A DNA stretch of 64,000 nucleotides, taken from the NCBI GenBank assembly GCA_914767715.1, contig OU612069.1, forward strand, positions 29,520,079-29,584,078, read 5' to 3'. This DNA comes from Membranipora membranacea (lineage: Eukaryota > Bryozoa > Gymnolaemata > Cheilostomatida > Membraniporidae). The notes below the pieces were generated by a model. That model worked only from the letters and a program-made list of their open reading frames with translations. It had not been told where the DNA came from and did no database searches. Both the position numbers and the translations under genes were made by a program. The stretch's first letter is position 1. Each line of letters starts with the position of its first letter. Below are positions 24,801 to 39,800 of this stretch, piece by piece.

Positions 24801-27800
24801 TATCTTCTGGGAATGCCTTTATAATATCTGTCAGAAGGATGTACTGTGACTGGTCATGTTGCTCGAAGATGGACTCGATATCATTCCATAAGTCAGGGAC
24901 AACCCTTTTGTGAGCTTCACTACGAAACTCAAGCTTTTGTGTCAAAGAATGAATGTTTTCTGTTTCAAGCTCATCATCACCGAAAGAATATATGTCATCA
25001 TCGTCGAACAGTGGTCGGTCGGTGTCGGAGAAATGCTCAATGGTGCAAAATCTGCTGGAGTTTCTGGAGTAAAGCGCTTCCTCCTTCACCATGGACAAAC
25101 GCTTAGATTCCATGGTTGTTAGTAGCTGTGCTTTACTCTCAGTGAATGCTTCGTCTGATAGGCGATCCATGTGTGTGAGAACCAAAATGGGCGCTCCCAG
25201 ATTAGGACATGAGATATATAGGTGACTGAGGTATCTCATGCAGACCAGCTCTGTGGCTTTACTGGTCCCGTCAGACATAGACAAATCAGAGAACTTTTTC
25301 ATGTTCACAACTATGACAGGGATGTAATTGTTCCTTATTGTGAACTGGTGAGCAAGATGATAAACATCGTTGCCACCGAAGTCAAAACACCTCAGCTTCG
25401 AGCCATTGATTGTAATGTCTTTCACCTCAAAGACTTCAGTTGTATCGTCAGTAGGTAAACTCTCATCGCGGCTAGTCAGGGTCCTCTTATTGTGTTTTAG
25501 TGTTTCAATCAGACTTGTCTTACCAGCCAAAGTACTTCCTATGACTGCTACTGAGATTACGGGAATTTCAGCGGGTGGAGTATGACCTTGATGAGCGAGG
25601 TCAGTATAGTATTTCTTGATTGCAGAGAGCCCCTGATCACATACTTCGAAAGGTGGACTTCTTAGTGCATTACAACCGCTACAACCTAGTGAGGCGAGGT
25701 GAGCCAGGTTAAGTATCCCCTTGTCCAGTGATTTTAATGTGTCTGTCTGTGAGATATTCAAATGGTTGAGTCTCTTCAGCAGTAAGATTACAGGAGGTAA
25801 TGTTGTGAATTGGTTACCTCCTATATCGAGATACGTCAGATTTTTCAGTGCTGACAAACTGTAAGTAATAATAGTGAAAGTACAGATAATAATTCACAAA
25901 ACTTGAATTTTGTGTTTATGACAGTCCTATTTTCAACCACATCTGTGTAGTAAAACCAATTGATGGTTTGCCTATTTGCCCGATTACACTTTAATTGCCC
26001 GATCTTAATATTGAAAGCTTCAAATTATTGAGCGACCTACCAGGCCTTTGAAGATAAACAATTTCAATCAAGTTGTCTTCCCTTTGAAAATTGACATTGG
26101 CGTTGAGCACATCATTAGTGATGACAGAATTCATGGAATAACTCCTATTCCAAGAAAGCTAAAATTAAGGGGTTGCCATAGGATCATGTCAGTGTAGTAT
26201 GATATCTGATGGCCATACTTGCCAAGTAATCTAAATACAAAATAGGGAGATTCCATTTTACGGCGATACTGCATCACAACGTGGTGCTTCGAGGGTGCGA
26301 CGCAGCCGAGTCATCCACCTGGGAGTTTGGGGGGCGGTGTGAGCCCCCCAACGGAGTACGGGGCGGAGCCCCGTCTGCAGAAGCTCTGTGAGCGTTTCCA
26401 GCCACTAGGAAGGGCTAAAAAGGTATATTTGACCCCAAATAATTTCATATTTGTACTAATACTAAAATATCAAAATGAGGTGAAATACACTTTAAACAAT
26501 TACAATCAATCCATGGGCCCCTAAGACTCTTACATACATGCCTCTACATTGTCAATGTCCAGTATCAAACAACCCATTGGCAAAGTAGAGGCATGTAAGT
26601 CCCAGGGGCCTTTGCCTGTCAAGACAGGCTACAAGTGCCCATGCATCATCAAGATCTTAAAATGTGCTCAGTCACAGACAGTGAGAATCCAGATAAGGTA
26701 CTATACTTTTGTTTGACTAACATTAAATATGTTTCAAAGTCTTTGGTCCGAGGTTTGTTAAATTGTAGTGGACCTACCTTTGGAATTGTTAGGTTTCTAT
26801 TTTCCTTCACTTAAATTTAACTAGTAGACAGTACAAAATGAATACTAAAAAATGTGTGATCTGAAAGGAAATGAAAACTAAAGGTATGCACTTGACTAGC
26901 TACAGACTATTTATTTTTTGTATTAGGTTAATCGGTGATTGACTTGTGTTAGATGAATGGTTGACTGAATTATCCAGTATAGGTTTTGGGTGGTTGATAC
27001 TTGACATCGGCGAAATGCAGGCTTGCAGGAATACAGATCCCAGGGGCCCATGACACAAACCCTCCCTAGCCTTATCTTCAGACTCTATTCCAAGCTCAAT
27101 GTGGTCCAAATGGCCAAGTGAGGGGGATTGATGAAGTCAGTTTTTGTCCTCACGGTGTCAACCATAGTGTGAAGTTTGATGCGGTATTCTGCCTTTCCGT
27201 GCAGCTTTCCACAAGGCACCTTTACTCTGGTCCATGGTGTGACACTGAACATCATATATTTCTCCAGCGGTGAGGTTCATTTTCTGCATGAGTTGTGCTA
27301 TAAATTGGCTTCTTTGACAGCGTTTAATAATATCAACTTTATTACTAAGGTTGTCCACTTATTGAGCAGCAGCGATTGTAGCTGTAGATTCCTGATCAAT
27401 AATTATAATTTCAGGTTCTTGTGGAGTTTGGTGGCAGTCCTGCAGTTGACCTGTTACCACATTGTCAATTGTCGTTTAGGGTAAAGATTATAAATTATTG
27501 TTAGGCTTATGGTACTGGCATTCAATTTACTGTTATTCCTTATGACTTGTTACATTATGTTACAGCTCTGTTATGTAAACCTTGATATACTCTGTAAATC
27601 ACTTTAAAGTGCCTCGACCGGTATAAAAGGGCCAGTCAATGTAAAGCGATCACTCAGCCATATCAAATTCAAATGGGGTTAGCAAAAATCTCCTTAGAAA
27701 GTGGTGAAAATGCATCAGCTTTGACTCAAAATTGCACAGCCACAGAGATTTCAAATTACCCGCCCCACATTTTACTGGTTCTTATTGGTCGATTTTGAAA

Positions 27801-30800
27801 TACTATTGACAGATTTATATAGTGCCTAGAATTTTTTTCAATTGCCTAGTTACGGTTGCTGTCATTAATTGGCAATTATATGCTATTAAAATGCTACAAT
27901 CAAGTTTACATGAGATGGGATAAAATAGCTATATGGGCTTTATCCAAGGCAATGTTGAATACAGTATTTTGCATTGATGTTGCAGACAAGCAGCCACAAA
28001 TAAACACTATTCTTATCGATCATTTTGGGAGTTTGTGAGGGTTGTAATCACCAAAACTCTATGTATCTCATCTAAGAGATTAGTATGATACAGTATAAAG
28101 GATTCGAGTAAACACGAGTATGATGATGTCATGTATGTTTTTCATGATGTGACATAAATAAACAATCACTTCATTTATGATTGGTGATCCTGAAAAAGGC
28201 CATTGGGTTCAGGGCTAGTCGTTTTGGTTGTCGCACATTGTCATCCATGTATACCGGACATATGGAGGATTGGCTACTTTTTTTGGGAGTATACCAATTA
28301 GCCGCAACATTTTTATGGACCTGTCTTTTCCATGAATGTTACATGTAGTGGAGAATTCCCATCTGCTGCAATAGAGCAACAACTAGAAATTTCCTGAATT
28401 TCAGATGCGACCATAATGAATATATCGTACACCAAAATTTTGAACAATGCGAGAAAGTGCGTTTCAACTTTTCTCTGTGGTGAGAGTGCAACTGGCCAAA
28501 CAAAGTGACCTTTTCGGCAAAACTCACAATCGACCGGAGGTTGGCTATGGCCGGATTATCACACATTTTCACACCACAGTCGAAATGACTTCCCTTCGGA
28601 TGTTCACTTTACCACGGACATCCTCCGTCTTTTGCATTTATCTTCATCTGCTCATAGGCCTCTAATGTAACGCATACCATTAAAAATTTGTACTGCAAAT
28701 TTTTCTGTAACAAGTTTTTTCTAGAGGAAGGTAATGCAGCAACATCTCTCTAATTCACTTTCATTTCTGCAAGATTATTTTTATTATCATTGCGTCAAAG
28801 ATTATTACAATTATACCTCTACGATAGTTAGAATAAGTTTACACTATTCATTGTACAGGACCGTAGTTCTAGGTGAGGCAGAAAGGCACTGCCTCCCCTA
28901 GATAGCTAAATACAGTGGCCTAAAAACACTCTAATTTAATAATCCATGTCAGAATCAGCTCCTCTGGGATTTCCAGTTGCTTAAATTGGCTTAAATTTCT
29001 CGGGGAGGAGGTTACTGGTGATGCATTGGACTCGCCTCGGACCTTTGCCTCCCCTACCATTTTTTCTAATCTACGGCCCTGTTATACAGTGGAATAGCAG
29101 GGTACAAATAATACTTGTTTGTACACAAAGTCAAATGTTTTCATCAGCTGATGTGAAGTGTCGCTTCCTTTCAACATCACATAAACATTGCAGTCGGCTG
29201 CAAAGCTGCAAGGGCACAGGTGTTGCTTGACTTCTTACATAACACACTTGAGAAAACACTTGAAACATGCAAGCTCGATTTCTGCAAAACTCAAATGCAA
29301 CGTGGACTGGGCTAAAGCAGGCGTAACTAGGCGTGACATTACACTCATTATCCAATGGTGTTGCTTGTCAATAGCAAATACTAATTATGTTTAATCCCCG
29401 TGCACTGCCTTTTGAGTTCACACTTTGAATCTGTTGGGTAATTCATGAATATGATTGCTCACTGCTTCGGACAAAGTAAATCCTTATTACATCATGACCG
29501 GAAAATTTAAATTTGTCACAACTTGAACACACCAACACAAAGACCAGGGCTGGCCCAAATCCCCCCAGACCAATCACGGACAGCCAACGCCCCATAAAGA
29601 TGTTGGGAGGTTGCCAGAAGCTGCAACAAATACACTGCTTGACACAATACTGCACCCTGGATCCCCTGTTTGAAGAGTAAATCACATATTGTGATCACGA
29701 ACCAAAGACCAGACTTAATTGTTTGGTCTGACAAAGAAAAAGCACTAATACTGATGGAATTGACGGTGCCTTGGGAAGAAAATCTCTCATATGCGCATGA
29801 GAGAAAACTGACAAGATACGAAGATCTGGTCACACAATGCCAAGACAAAGGTTGGAATTGCGAATTATTCGCAGTGGAAGTTGGCTGCCGTGGATTCATG
29901 GCTAGATCAGCTACCAAATTTCTGACTAGAGTTGGGCTTTCAGGAAGAGCACTCAAACAAGCCACAAAAAGCATAGTACATGAGGCAGAAAGCGCATCTG
30001 CATGGATATGGCAACAGCACTGTGTGAAGACAAAAGCTAAGTAATCCTATTACTTGTAAGCTGGGGTTTAACACACTCACTTTGTTTTGTGGAGTTGGCC
30101 AGCATTTAATTTCTTTTGTTATAATCCTTGTAAGGATTAGAATGAGGGGATTAAGTGATGATAAGCAAATTGCTTGGGGTAGAAGGCTAAGCAAGATTAT
30201 GCCTTTAATACTCAAATTAAAGTAGTTTAATCTCTGCAGAGTGAAAATCAAAGTGAGTTTGAGTTAGATCTAAGGTTTTACAAACATAGGATTAAAAGCT
30301 TGGCCCTCGCATAAAAGGCAGGCAGAGCGAGACAGGAAATCACAGTCAGCCCACTGGCTGTCGCGCAAACAAGTCATCTCTCTGACTTGTGTATGAGTTG
30401 TACTATGCTCAATGTGGTGAATTTGAGTAGTGAACGAGTGGCACGAGGGGCGGGTGCCTTGACGATAGCGACTTTGCGCCGATGAGTTGATGGAAAGCAA
30501 ACCTCCCTGCACTGGTTTGGCTTAGAGTATAAGCATGAGAGTGATGGGGCGAACATTGTTGCACTGAAACAATGAAGAGTTGGCAGCCTCCCTGGTTGCG
30601 CAACAGTGTAAACACACCAATTATGTCAAACCACCGAAACTTACAAAATGCACTGAGGGATCGATGAGATTGATTGAGATGCTCAGCAACACAAAGGGGT
30701 GGCTTCATGCTGCTGGGGCCGGCCATGAGGAGGTTGTACTAGAGAAGGCCTCGAAACAGCGTTTGACTCATGGTTTCTAGCTGAAGACCTGTGTGTTGTG

Positions 30801-33800
30801 CAGTGGTATGCGCACCACTGTATGTTGTATCCAGATCTGAAATTGGACTGAACCTAATCCTGCAGATGAGAGCAGTGACAACAACTTTGGAGTTAAAACG
30901 AGTCTCCAGCTTAAGCTGGTGAAACAAAAGAACATTTAATTTGAATACATAATACCTGGGTTTGTTACATAATGAATTTTAGTTTGTTTTTGTTAAGCTG
31001 ATGAGTATCTTTACACTCCCATCTTGAGTTTTTATAAAAAAAAAGAAATACAGAGAAAGGTCGATCCACTGCTGACTGTTCCAGACCCGGAAATAAAACT
31101 ATGCTAAGTCTTTGCGTAATATACGAGATTGGGACAACTAAATATGAGGTTTATAACGTAGATTAATGGGACATTTGCGGCATTTCAGCATCTGGAAAGT
31201 TTTCGCCATGTTAGATCACAGTTTGGGAAAAAATCACATATAGGGAAAAAGGCAAAAGATTTCACTTTAACGATTCCCTATCGTTAGACTTTCAGCTTAG
31301 GGGATTATGTGACTTGGGATTTTTACTGATGGAACTTGGACTTTTGTCGTACAATTTATAACATTTATTGTCGAGCTTTACCGAGATTCACACCGTGAAA
31401 TCTAAAAAGATTAACACAAATAATGACTATATATAAAGGCATTACACAGGTTCTCAAAAAGTAACCTTTATGGTGTTACTTTACAGCTTTTAAAATATAG
31501 TCATTATTTGTGTTAATCTTTTTAGATTTCACGGTGTGAATCTTGGTAAAGCTCGACAATAAATGTTGTAAATTGTACAACAAAAGTCCAAGTTCCATCA
31601 GTAAAAATCCCAAGTGACATAATCCCCTAAGCTGAAAGTCTAACGATAGGGAATCGTTAAAGGTGATAACACCTGATTGGTCTTTTGGGAGTCTTCAAAC
31701 ATATCAATGCAGGAGACTCATAATCAGTGAACCCATCATAAGAGGTTGTTGAGACTTATTTAGGATAATAATTATTCCTCAACGGTGGTTAACTTATAAA
31801 TAATCAAGTTAATCAGTACTAATGTATATATTGAGAGTTGAGGTATCAGTAACAGGAAGTGATGCTTATTTACCTGTCAGGTAGTTCGGTGAGCCTGCAT
31901 TTTGTCACATCAAGCTCCTTCAGGCTCTTTAGTTCTCCGATCCAATCAGGTAATGTACTCAGACTTGTATTCGATCCTACATTCAGTTCCTGCAGACCAG
32001 TCAGATGTCTCATACTGTAACAAGGAAAGTTATGTGAAGGTAAAGGGTTAGAAGTCGTGCTATGGTAATCACCAGTCTTTTGGCTACATAGCCGGACCGA
32101 GAGGCAGCCAGACCACAGATGACAAGTCAACAGACTTGGTAGTACAGGAATGCTATGCAGTAGAGTGAAACATGATTATCATGGTTCACCTATGCTATAA
32201 TAATACCTTATGGCTCAAAGTTGTATCCCTTGTAATATTGTGCAGACACTCTATAACTGATTCAAGTCATGTTACCGACCACTACACCAGTGGTCTGCTT
32301 TTATTGGTTGATGTGCTGTTAAAATGGGTTAACCCTTTAAATGATAAATCATGGTGTAAAATAGTCCTATGTAAGTATTATATCTTCCCGATGTGCGGAA
32401 AAGTTAGACGGAAGATAATATCTGTATCAGCTATGTTTAGTTTATTTTTAGCAAGGAGTAACAGGTTTGGTTTAAGTTACAAAGTTAGAATATTTACTGT
32501 ATTATACTTTGATGATTTACATGTTAGGGAGGTCTTGACACAATTTGGGAGATACTTTCAGCTCTTCCACCGGGCCAGTGAAAAATCTATAACTATGACA
32601 ATGCTGGCGACTCAAAATCAGTGAACCTATCAAGGAGATTATTGAGACTTTGCTAAGAAAATCACTATTTCTGAGTTCCCTCCATGACGGTTAACTTATA
32701 AATTGTCGAGTTAATCACCATCCACATCAGTCAGTATAATATTGTATTATATTGAGAGTTGAGGTAACATTGGTAATAAGTGATGCTTATTCACCTGTCA
32801 GGTAGATCAGTGAGTCCGCAAGAAGACACATCAAGCTTCTTTAGGCTCTTTAGTTCTCCGATCCAGTCAGGTAATGTACTCAGACTTGTATTCGATCCTT
32901 CATTCAGTTCCTGCAGACCAGTCAGATATCTCATACTGTAACAAGGAAAGTTATGTGAAGGTAAAGGGTTAGAAGTCGTGCTATGGAAATCACCAGTCTT
33001 TTGGCTACATAGCCGGACCGAGAGGCAGCCAGACCACAGATGACAAATCAACAGACTAGGGAGTACAGGAATGCTATGCGGTAGAGTGAAACATGATTAT
33101 CATGGTTCACCTATGCTATAATAATACCTTATGGCTCAAAGTTGTGTGCCCCTGTAATATTGTGCAGACAACTCTATCACTGAATCAAGTCATGTTACCG
33201 ACCACTACACCAGTGGTCTGCTTTTATTGGTTGATGTGCTGTTAAAATGGTTTAACCCTTTAAATGATAAATCATGGTGTAAAATAGTCCTATGTAAGTA
33301 TTATATCTTCCCGATGTGCGGAAAAGTTAGACGGAAGATAATATCTGTATCAGCTATGTTTAGTTTATTTTTAGCAAGGAGTAACAGGTTTGGTTCAATT
33401 TACAAAGTTAGAATATTTACTGTATTATACTTTGATGATTTACAAGTTACGGAGGTCTTGAGGCAATTTGGGAGATACTTTCAGCTCTTCCACCGGGTCA
33501 GGGAAACATCTATAACTATGACAATGCTGGCGACTCAAAATCAGAGAACCTATCAAGGAGATTATTGAGACTGTGCTAAGTAAGTCACTATTTCTGAGTT
33601 CCCTCCACGACGGTTAACTTATAAATTGTCGAATTAATCACCATCCACATCAGACAGTATAATATTGTATTATATTGAGAGTTGAGGTAACAGTGGTAAT
33701 AAGTGATGCTTATTCACATGTCAGGTAGATCAGTGAGTGCGCAAGAAGACACATCAAGCTTCTTTAGGCTCTTTAGTTCTCCGATCCAGTCAGGTAATGT

Positions 33801-36800
33801 ACTCAGACTTGTATACGATCCTACATTCAGTTCCTGCAGACCAGTCAGATGTCTCATACTGTAACAAGGAAAGTTATGTGAAGGTAAAGGGTTAGAAGTC
33901 GTGCTATGGAAATCACCAGTCTTTTGGCTACATAGCCGGACCGAGAGGCGGCCAGACCACAGATGACAAATCAACAGACTAGGGAGTACAGGAATGCTAT
34001 GCGGTAGAGTGAAACATGATTATCATGGTTCACCTATGCTATAATAATACCTTATGGCTCAAAGTTGTGTGCCCCTGTAATATTGTGCAGACAACTCTAT
34101 CACTGAATCAAGTCATGTTACCGACCACTACACCAGTGGTCTGCTTTTATTGGTTGATGTGCTGTTAAAATGGTTTAACCCTTTAAATGATAAATCATGG
34201 TGTAAAATAGTCCTATGTGAGTATTATATCTTCCCAATGAGCGGAAAAGTTAGACGGAGGATAATATCTGTATCACCTAAATTTAGTTTATTTTTAGCAA
34301 GGGGTAACGGGTGTGGTTTAAGTTACAAAGTTAGAATATTTACCGTATTATACTTTGATAATTTACAAGTTACGGAGGTCTTGACGCAATTTGGGAGATA
34401 CTTTCAGCTCTTCCACCGGGCCAGTGAAAAATCTATAACTATGACAATGTTGGCGACTCAAAATCAGAAAACCTATCAAGGAGATTATTGAGACTGTGCT
34501 AAGTAAATCACTATTTCTGAGTTCCCTCCACGACGGTTAACTTATAAATTGTCGAATTAATCACCATCCACATCGGACAGTATAATATTGTATTATATTG
34601 GGAGTTGAGGTAACAGTGGTAATAAGTGATGCTTATTCACCTGTCAGGTAGATCAGTGAGTCCGCAAGAAGACACATTAAGCTTCTTTAGGCTCTTTAGT
34701 TCTCCGATCCAATCAGGTAATGTACTCAGACTTGTATTCCGTTGTACAATCAGTTCCTCCAGACCAGTCAGATATCTCATACTGTAACAAGGAAAGTTAT
34801 GTGAAGGTAAAGGGTTAGAAGTCGTGCTATGGAAATCACCAATCTTTTGGCTACATAGCCGGACCGAGAGGCAGCCAGACCACAGATGACAAATCAACAG
34901 ACTAGGGAGTACAGGAATGCTATGCAGTAGAGTGAAACATGATTATCATGGTTCACCTATGCTATAATAATACCTTATGGCTCAAAGTTGTGTGCCCCTG
35001 TAATATTGTGCAGACAACTCTATCACTGAATCAAGTCATGTTACCGACCACTACACCAGTGGTCTGCTTTTATTGGTTGATGTGCTGTTAAAATGGTTTA
35101 ACCCTTTAAATGATAAATCATGGTGTAAAATAGTCCTATGTAAGTATTATATCTTCCCGATGTGCGGAAAAGTTAGACGGAAGATAATATCTGTATCAGC
35201 TATGTTTAGTTTATTTTTAGCAAGGAGTAACAGGTTTGGTTCAATTTACAAAGTTAGAATATTTACTGTATTATACTTTGATGATTTACAAGTTACGGAG
35301 GTCTTGAGGCAATTTGGGAGATACTTTCAGCTCTTCCACCGGGTCAGTGAAACATCTATAACTATGACAATGCTGGCGACTCAAAATCAGAGAACCTATC
35401 AAGGAGATTATTGAGACTGTGCTAAGTAAGTCACTATTTCTGAGTTCCCTCCACGACGGTTAACTTATAAATTGTCGAATTAATCACCATCCACATCAGA
35501 CAGTATAATATTGTATTATATTGAGAGTTGAGGTAACAGTGGTAATAAGTGATGCTTATTCACCTGTCAGGTAGATCAGTGAGTCCGCAAGAAGACACAT
35601 CAAGCTTCTTTAGGCTCTTTAGTTCTCCGATCCAGTCAGGTAATGTACTCAGACTTGTATACGATCCTACATTCAGTTCCTGCAGACCAGTCAGATGTCT
35701 CATACTGTAACAAGGAAAGTTATGTGAAGGTAAAGGGTTAGAAGTCGTGCTATGGAAATCACCAGTCTTTTGGCTACATAGCCGGACCGAGAGGCGGCCA
35801 GACCACAGATGACAAATCAACAGACTAGGGAGTACAGGAATGCTATGCGGTAGAGTGAAACATGATTATCATGGTTCACCTATGCTATAATAATACCTTA
35901 TGGCTCAAAGTTGTGTGCCCCTGTAATATTGTGCAGACAACTCTATCACTGAATCAAGTCATGTTACCGACCACTACACCAGTGGTCTGCTTTTATTGGT
36001 TGATGTGCTGTTAAAATGGTTTAACCCTTTAAATGATAAATCATGGTGTAAAATAGTCCTATGTGAGTATTATATCTTCCCAATGAGCGGAAAAGTTAGA
36101 CGGAGGATAATATCTGTATCACCTAAATTTAGTTTATTTTTAGCAAGGGGTAACGGGTGTGGTTTAAGTTACAAAGTTAGAATATTTACCGTATTATACT
36201 TTGATAATTTACAAGTTACGGAGGTCTTGACGCAATTTGGGAGATACTTTCAGCTCTTCCACCGGGCCAGTGAAAAATCTATAACTATGACAATGTTGGC
36301 GACTCAAAATCAGAAAACCTATCAAGGAGATTATTGAGACTGTGCTAAGTAAATCACTATTTCTGAGTTCCCTCCACGACGGTTAACTTATAAATTGTCG
36401 AATTAATCACCATCCACATCGGACAGTATAATATTGTATTATATTGGGAGTTGAGGTAACAGTGGTAATAAGTGATGCTTATTCACCTGTCAGGTAGATC
36501 AGTGAGTCCGCAAGAAGACACATTAAGCTTCTTTAGGCTCTTTAGTTCTCCGATCCAATCAGGTAATGTACTCAGACTTGTATTCCGTTGTACAATCAGT
36601 TCCTCCAGACCAGTCAGATATCTCATACTGTAACAAGGAAAGTTATGTGAAGGTAAAGGGTTAGAAGTCGTGCTATGGAAATCACCAATCTTTTGGCTAC
36701 ATAGCCGGACCGAGAGGCAGCCAGACCACAGATGACAAATCAACAGACTAGGGAGTACAGGAATGCTATGCAGTAGAGTGAAACATGATTATCATGGTTC

Positions 36801-39800
36801 ACCTATGCTATAATAATACCTTATGGCTCAAAGTTGTGTGCCCCTGTAATATTGTGCAGACAACTCTATCACTGAATCAAGTCATGTTACCGACCACTAC
36901 ACCAGTGGTCTGCTTTTATTGGTTGATGTGCTGTTAAAATGGTTTAACCCTTTAAATGATAAATCATGGTGTAAAATAGTCCTATGTAAGTATTATATCT
37001 TCCAAATGTGCGGAAAAGTTAGACGGAAGATAATATCTGTATCAGCTATGTTTAGTTTATTTTTAGCAAGGAGTAACAGGTTTGGTTCAATTTACAAAGT
37101 TAGAACATTTACTGTATTATACTTTGATGATTTACAAGTTACGGAGGTCTTGAGGCAATTTGGGAGATACTTTCAGCTCTTCCACCGGGTCAGTGAAACA
37201 TCTATAACTATGACAATGCTGGCGACTCAAAATCAGTGAACCTATCAAGGAGATTATTGACACTTTGCTAAGAAAATCACTTTTTCTTAGTTCCCTCCAT
37301 GACGGTTAACTTATAAATTCTCCAATTAATCACCATCCACATTACTCAGTACAATATTGTATTATATTGAGAGTTGAGGTAACAGTGGTAATAAGTGATG
37401 CTCATTCACCTGTCAGGTAGTTCTGTGAGACTGCAGTGAGTCACATCAAGCTTCTTTAGGCTCTTTAGTTCTCCGATCCAATCAGGTAATGTACTCAGAC
37501 TGTCATCCCATCCTAAATTCAGTTTCTCAAGACCAGTCAGATATCTCATACTGTAACAAGGAAAGTTATGTGAAGGTAAAGGGTTAGAAGTCGTGCTATG
37601 GAAATCACCAGTCTTTTGGCTACATAGCCGGACCGAGAGGCAGCCAGACCACAGATGACAAGTCAACAGACTTGGTAGTACAGGAATGCTATGCAGTAGA
37701 GTGAAACATGTTTATCATGGTTCACCTATGCTATAATAATACCTTATGGCTCAAAGTTGTGTGTCCCTGTAATATTGTGCAGACAACTCTATCACTGAAT
37801 CAAGTCATGTTACCGACCACTACACCAGTGGTCTGCTTTTATTGGTTGATGTGCTGTTAAAATGGTTTAACCCTTTAAATGATAAATCATGGTGTAAAAT
37901 AGTCCTATGTAAGTATTATATCTTCCAAATGTGCGGAAAAGTTAGACGGAAGATAATATCTGTATCAGCTATGTTTAGTTTATTTTTAGCAAGGAGTAAC
38001 AGGTTTGGTTCAATTTACAAAGTTAGAACATTTACTGTATTATACTTTGATGATTTACAAGTTACGGAGGTCTTGACGCAATTTGGGAGATACTTTCAGC
38101 TCTTCCACCGGGTCAGTGAAACATCTATAACTATGACAATGCTGGCGACTCAAAATCAGAGAACCTATCAAGGAGATTATTGAGACTGTGCGTGCTAAGT
38201 AAATCACTATTTCTGAGTTCCCTCCTCGACGGTTAACTTATAAATTGTCGAATTAATCACCATCCACATCAGACAGTATAATATTGTATTATATTGAGAG
38301 TTGAGGTAACAGTGGTAATAAGTGATGCTTATTCACCTGTCAGGTAGTTCTGTGAGACTGCAGTGAGTCACATCAAGCTCCTTCAGGCTCTTTAGTTCTC
38401 CGATCCAATCAGGTAATGTACTCAGACTGTCATCCAATCCTAAATTCAGTTTCTCAAGACCAGTCAGATATCTCATACTGTAACAAGGAAAGTTATGTGA
38501 AGGTAATGGGTTAGAAGTCGTGCTATGGAAATCACCAGTCTTTTGGCTACATAGCCGGACCGAGAGGCAGCCAGACCACAGATGACAAGTCAACAGACTT
38601 GGTAGTACAGGAATGCTATGCAGTAGAGTGAAACATGTTTATCATGGTTCACCTATGCTATAATAATACCTTATGGCTCAACGTTGTGTGTCCCTGTAAT
38701 ATTGTGCAGACAACTCTATCACTGAATCAAGTCATGTTACCGACCACTACACCAGTGGTCTGCTTTTATTGGTTGATGTGCTGTTAAAATGGTTTAACCC
38801 TTTAAATGATAAATCATGGTGTAAAATAGTCCTATGTAAGTATTATATCTTCCAAATGTGCGGAAAAGTTAGACGGAAGATAATATCTGTATCAGCTATG
38901 TTTAGTTTATTTTTAGCAAGGAGTAACAGGTTTGGTTCAATTTACAAAGTTAGAACATTTACTGTATTATACTTTGATGATTTACAAGTTACGGAGGTCT
39001 TGACGCAATTTGGGAGATACTTTCAGCTCTTCCACCGGGTCAGTGAAACATCTATAACTATGACAATGCTGGCGACTCAAAATCAGAGAACCTATCAAGG
39101 AGATTATTGAGACTGTGCGTGCTAAGTAAATCACTATTTCTGAGTTCCCTCCTCGACGGTTAACTTATAAATTGTCGAATTAATCACCATCCACATCAGA
39201 CAGTATAATATTGTATTATATTGAGAGTTGAGATAACAGTGGTAATAAGTGATGCTTATTCACCTGTCAGGTAGTTCTGTGAGTGTGCAGTGAGACACAT
39301 CAAGCTTCTTTAGGCTCTTTAGTTCTCCGATCCAATCAGGTAATGTACTCAGACTTGTATTCGATCCTACATTCAGTTCCTGCAGACCAGTCAGATGTCT
39401 CATACTGTAACAAGGAAAGTTATGTGAAGGTAAAGGGTTAGAAGTCGTGCTATGGAAATCACCAGTCTTTTGGCTACATAGCCGGACCGAGAGGCAGCCA
39501 GACCACAGATGACAAATCAACAGACTAGGGAGTACAGGAATGCTATGCGGTAGAGTGAAACATGATTATCATGGTTCACCTGTGCTATAATAATACCTTA
39601 TGGCTCAAAGTTGTGTGTCCCTGTAATATTGTACAGACAACTCTATCACTGAATCAAGTCATGTTATCGACCACTACACAAGTGGTTTGCTTTTATTGGT
39701 TGATGTGCTGTTAAAATGGTTTAACCCTTTAAATGATAAATCATGGTGTAAAATAGTCCTATGTAAGTATTATATCTTCCAAATGTGCGGAAAAGTTAGA

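Noticed and set aside
29516-29974. 152-codon minus-strand frame
   Set aside because: It is antisense to the endonuclease-like fragment at 29670-30044, which has family-like motifs; the minus frame has none.
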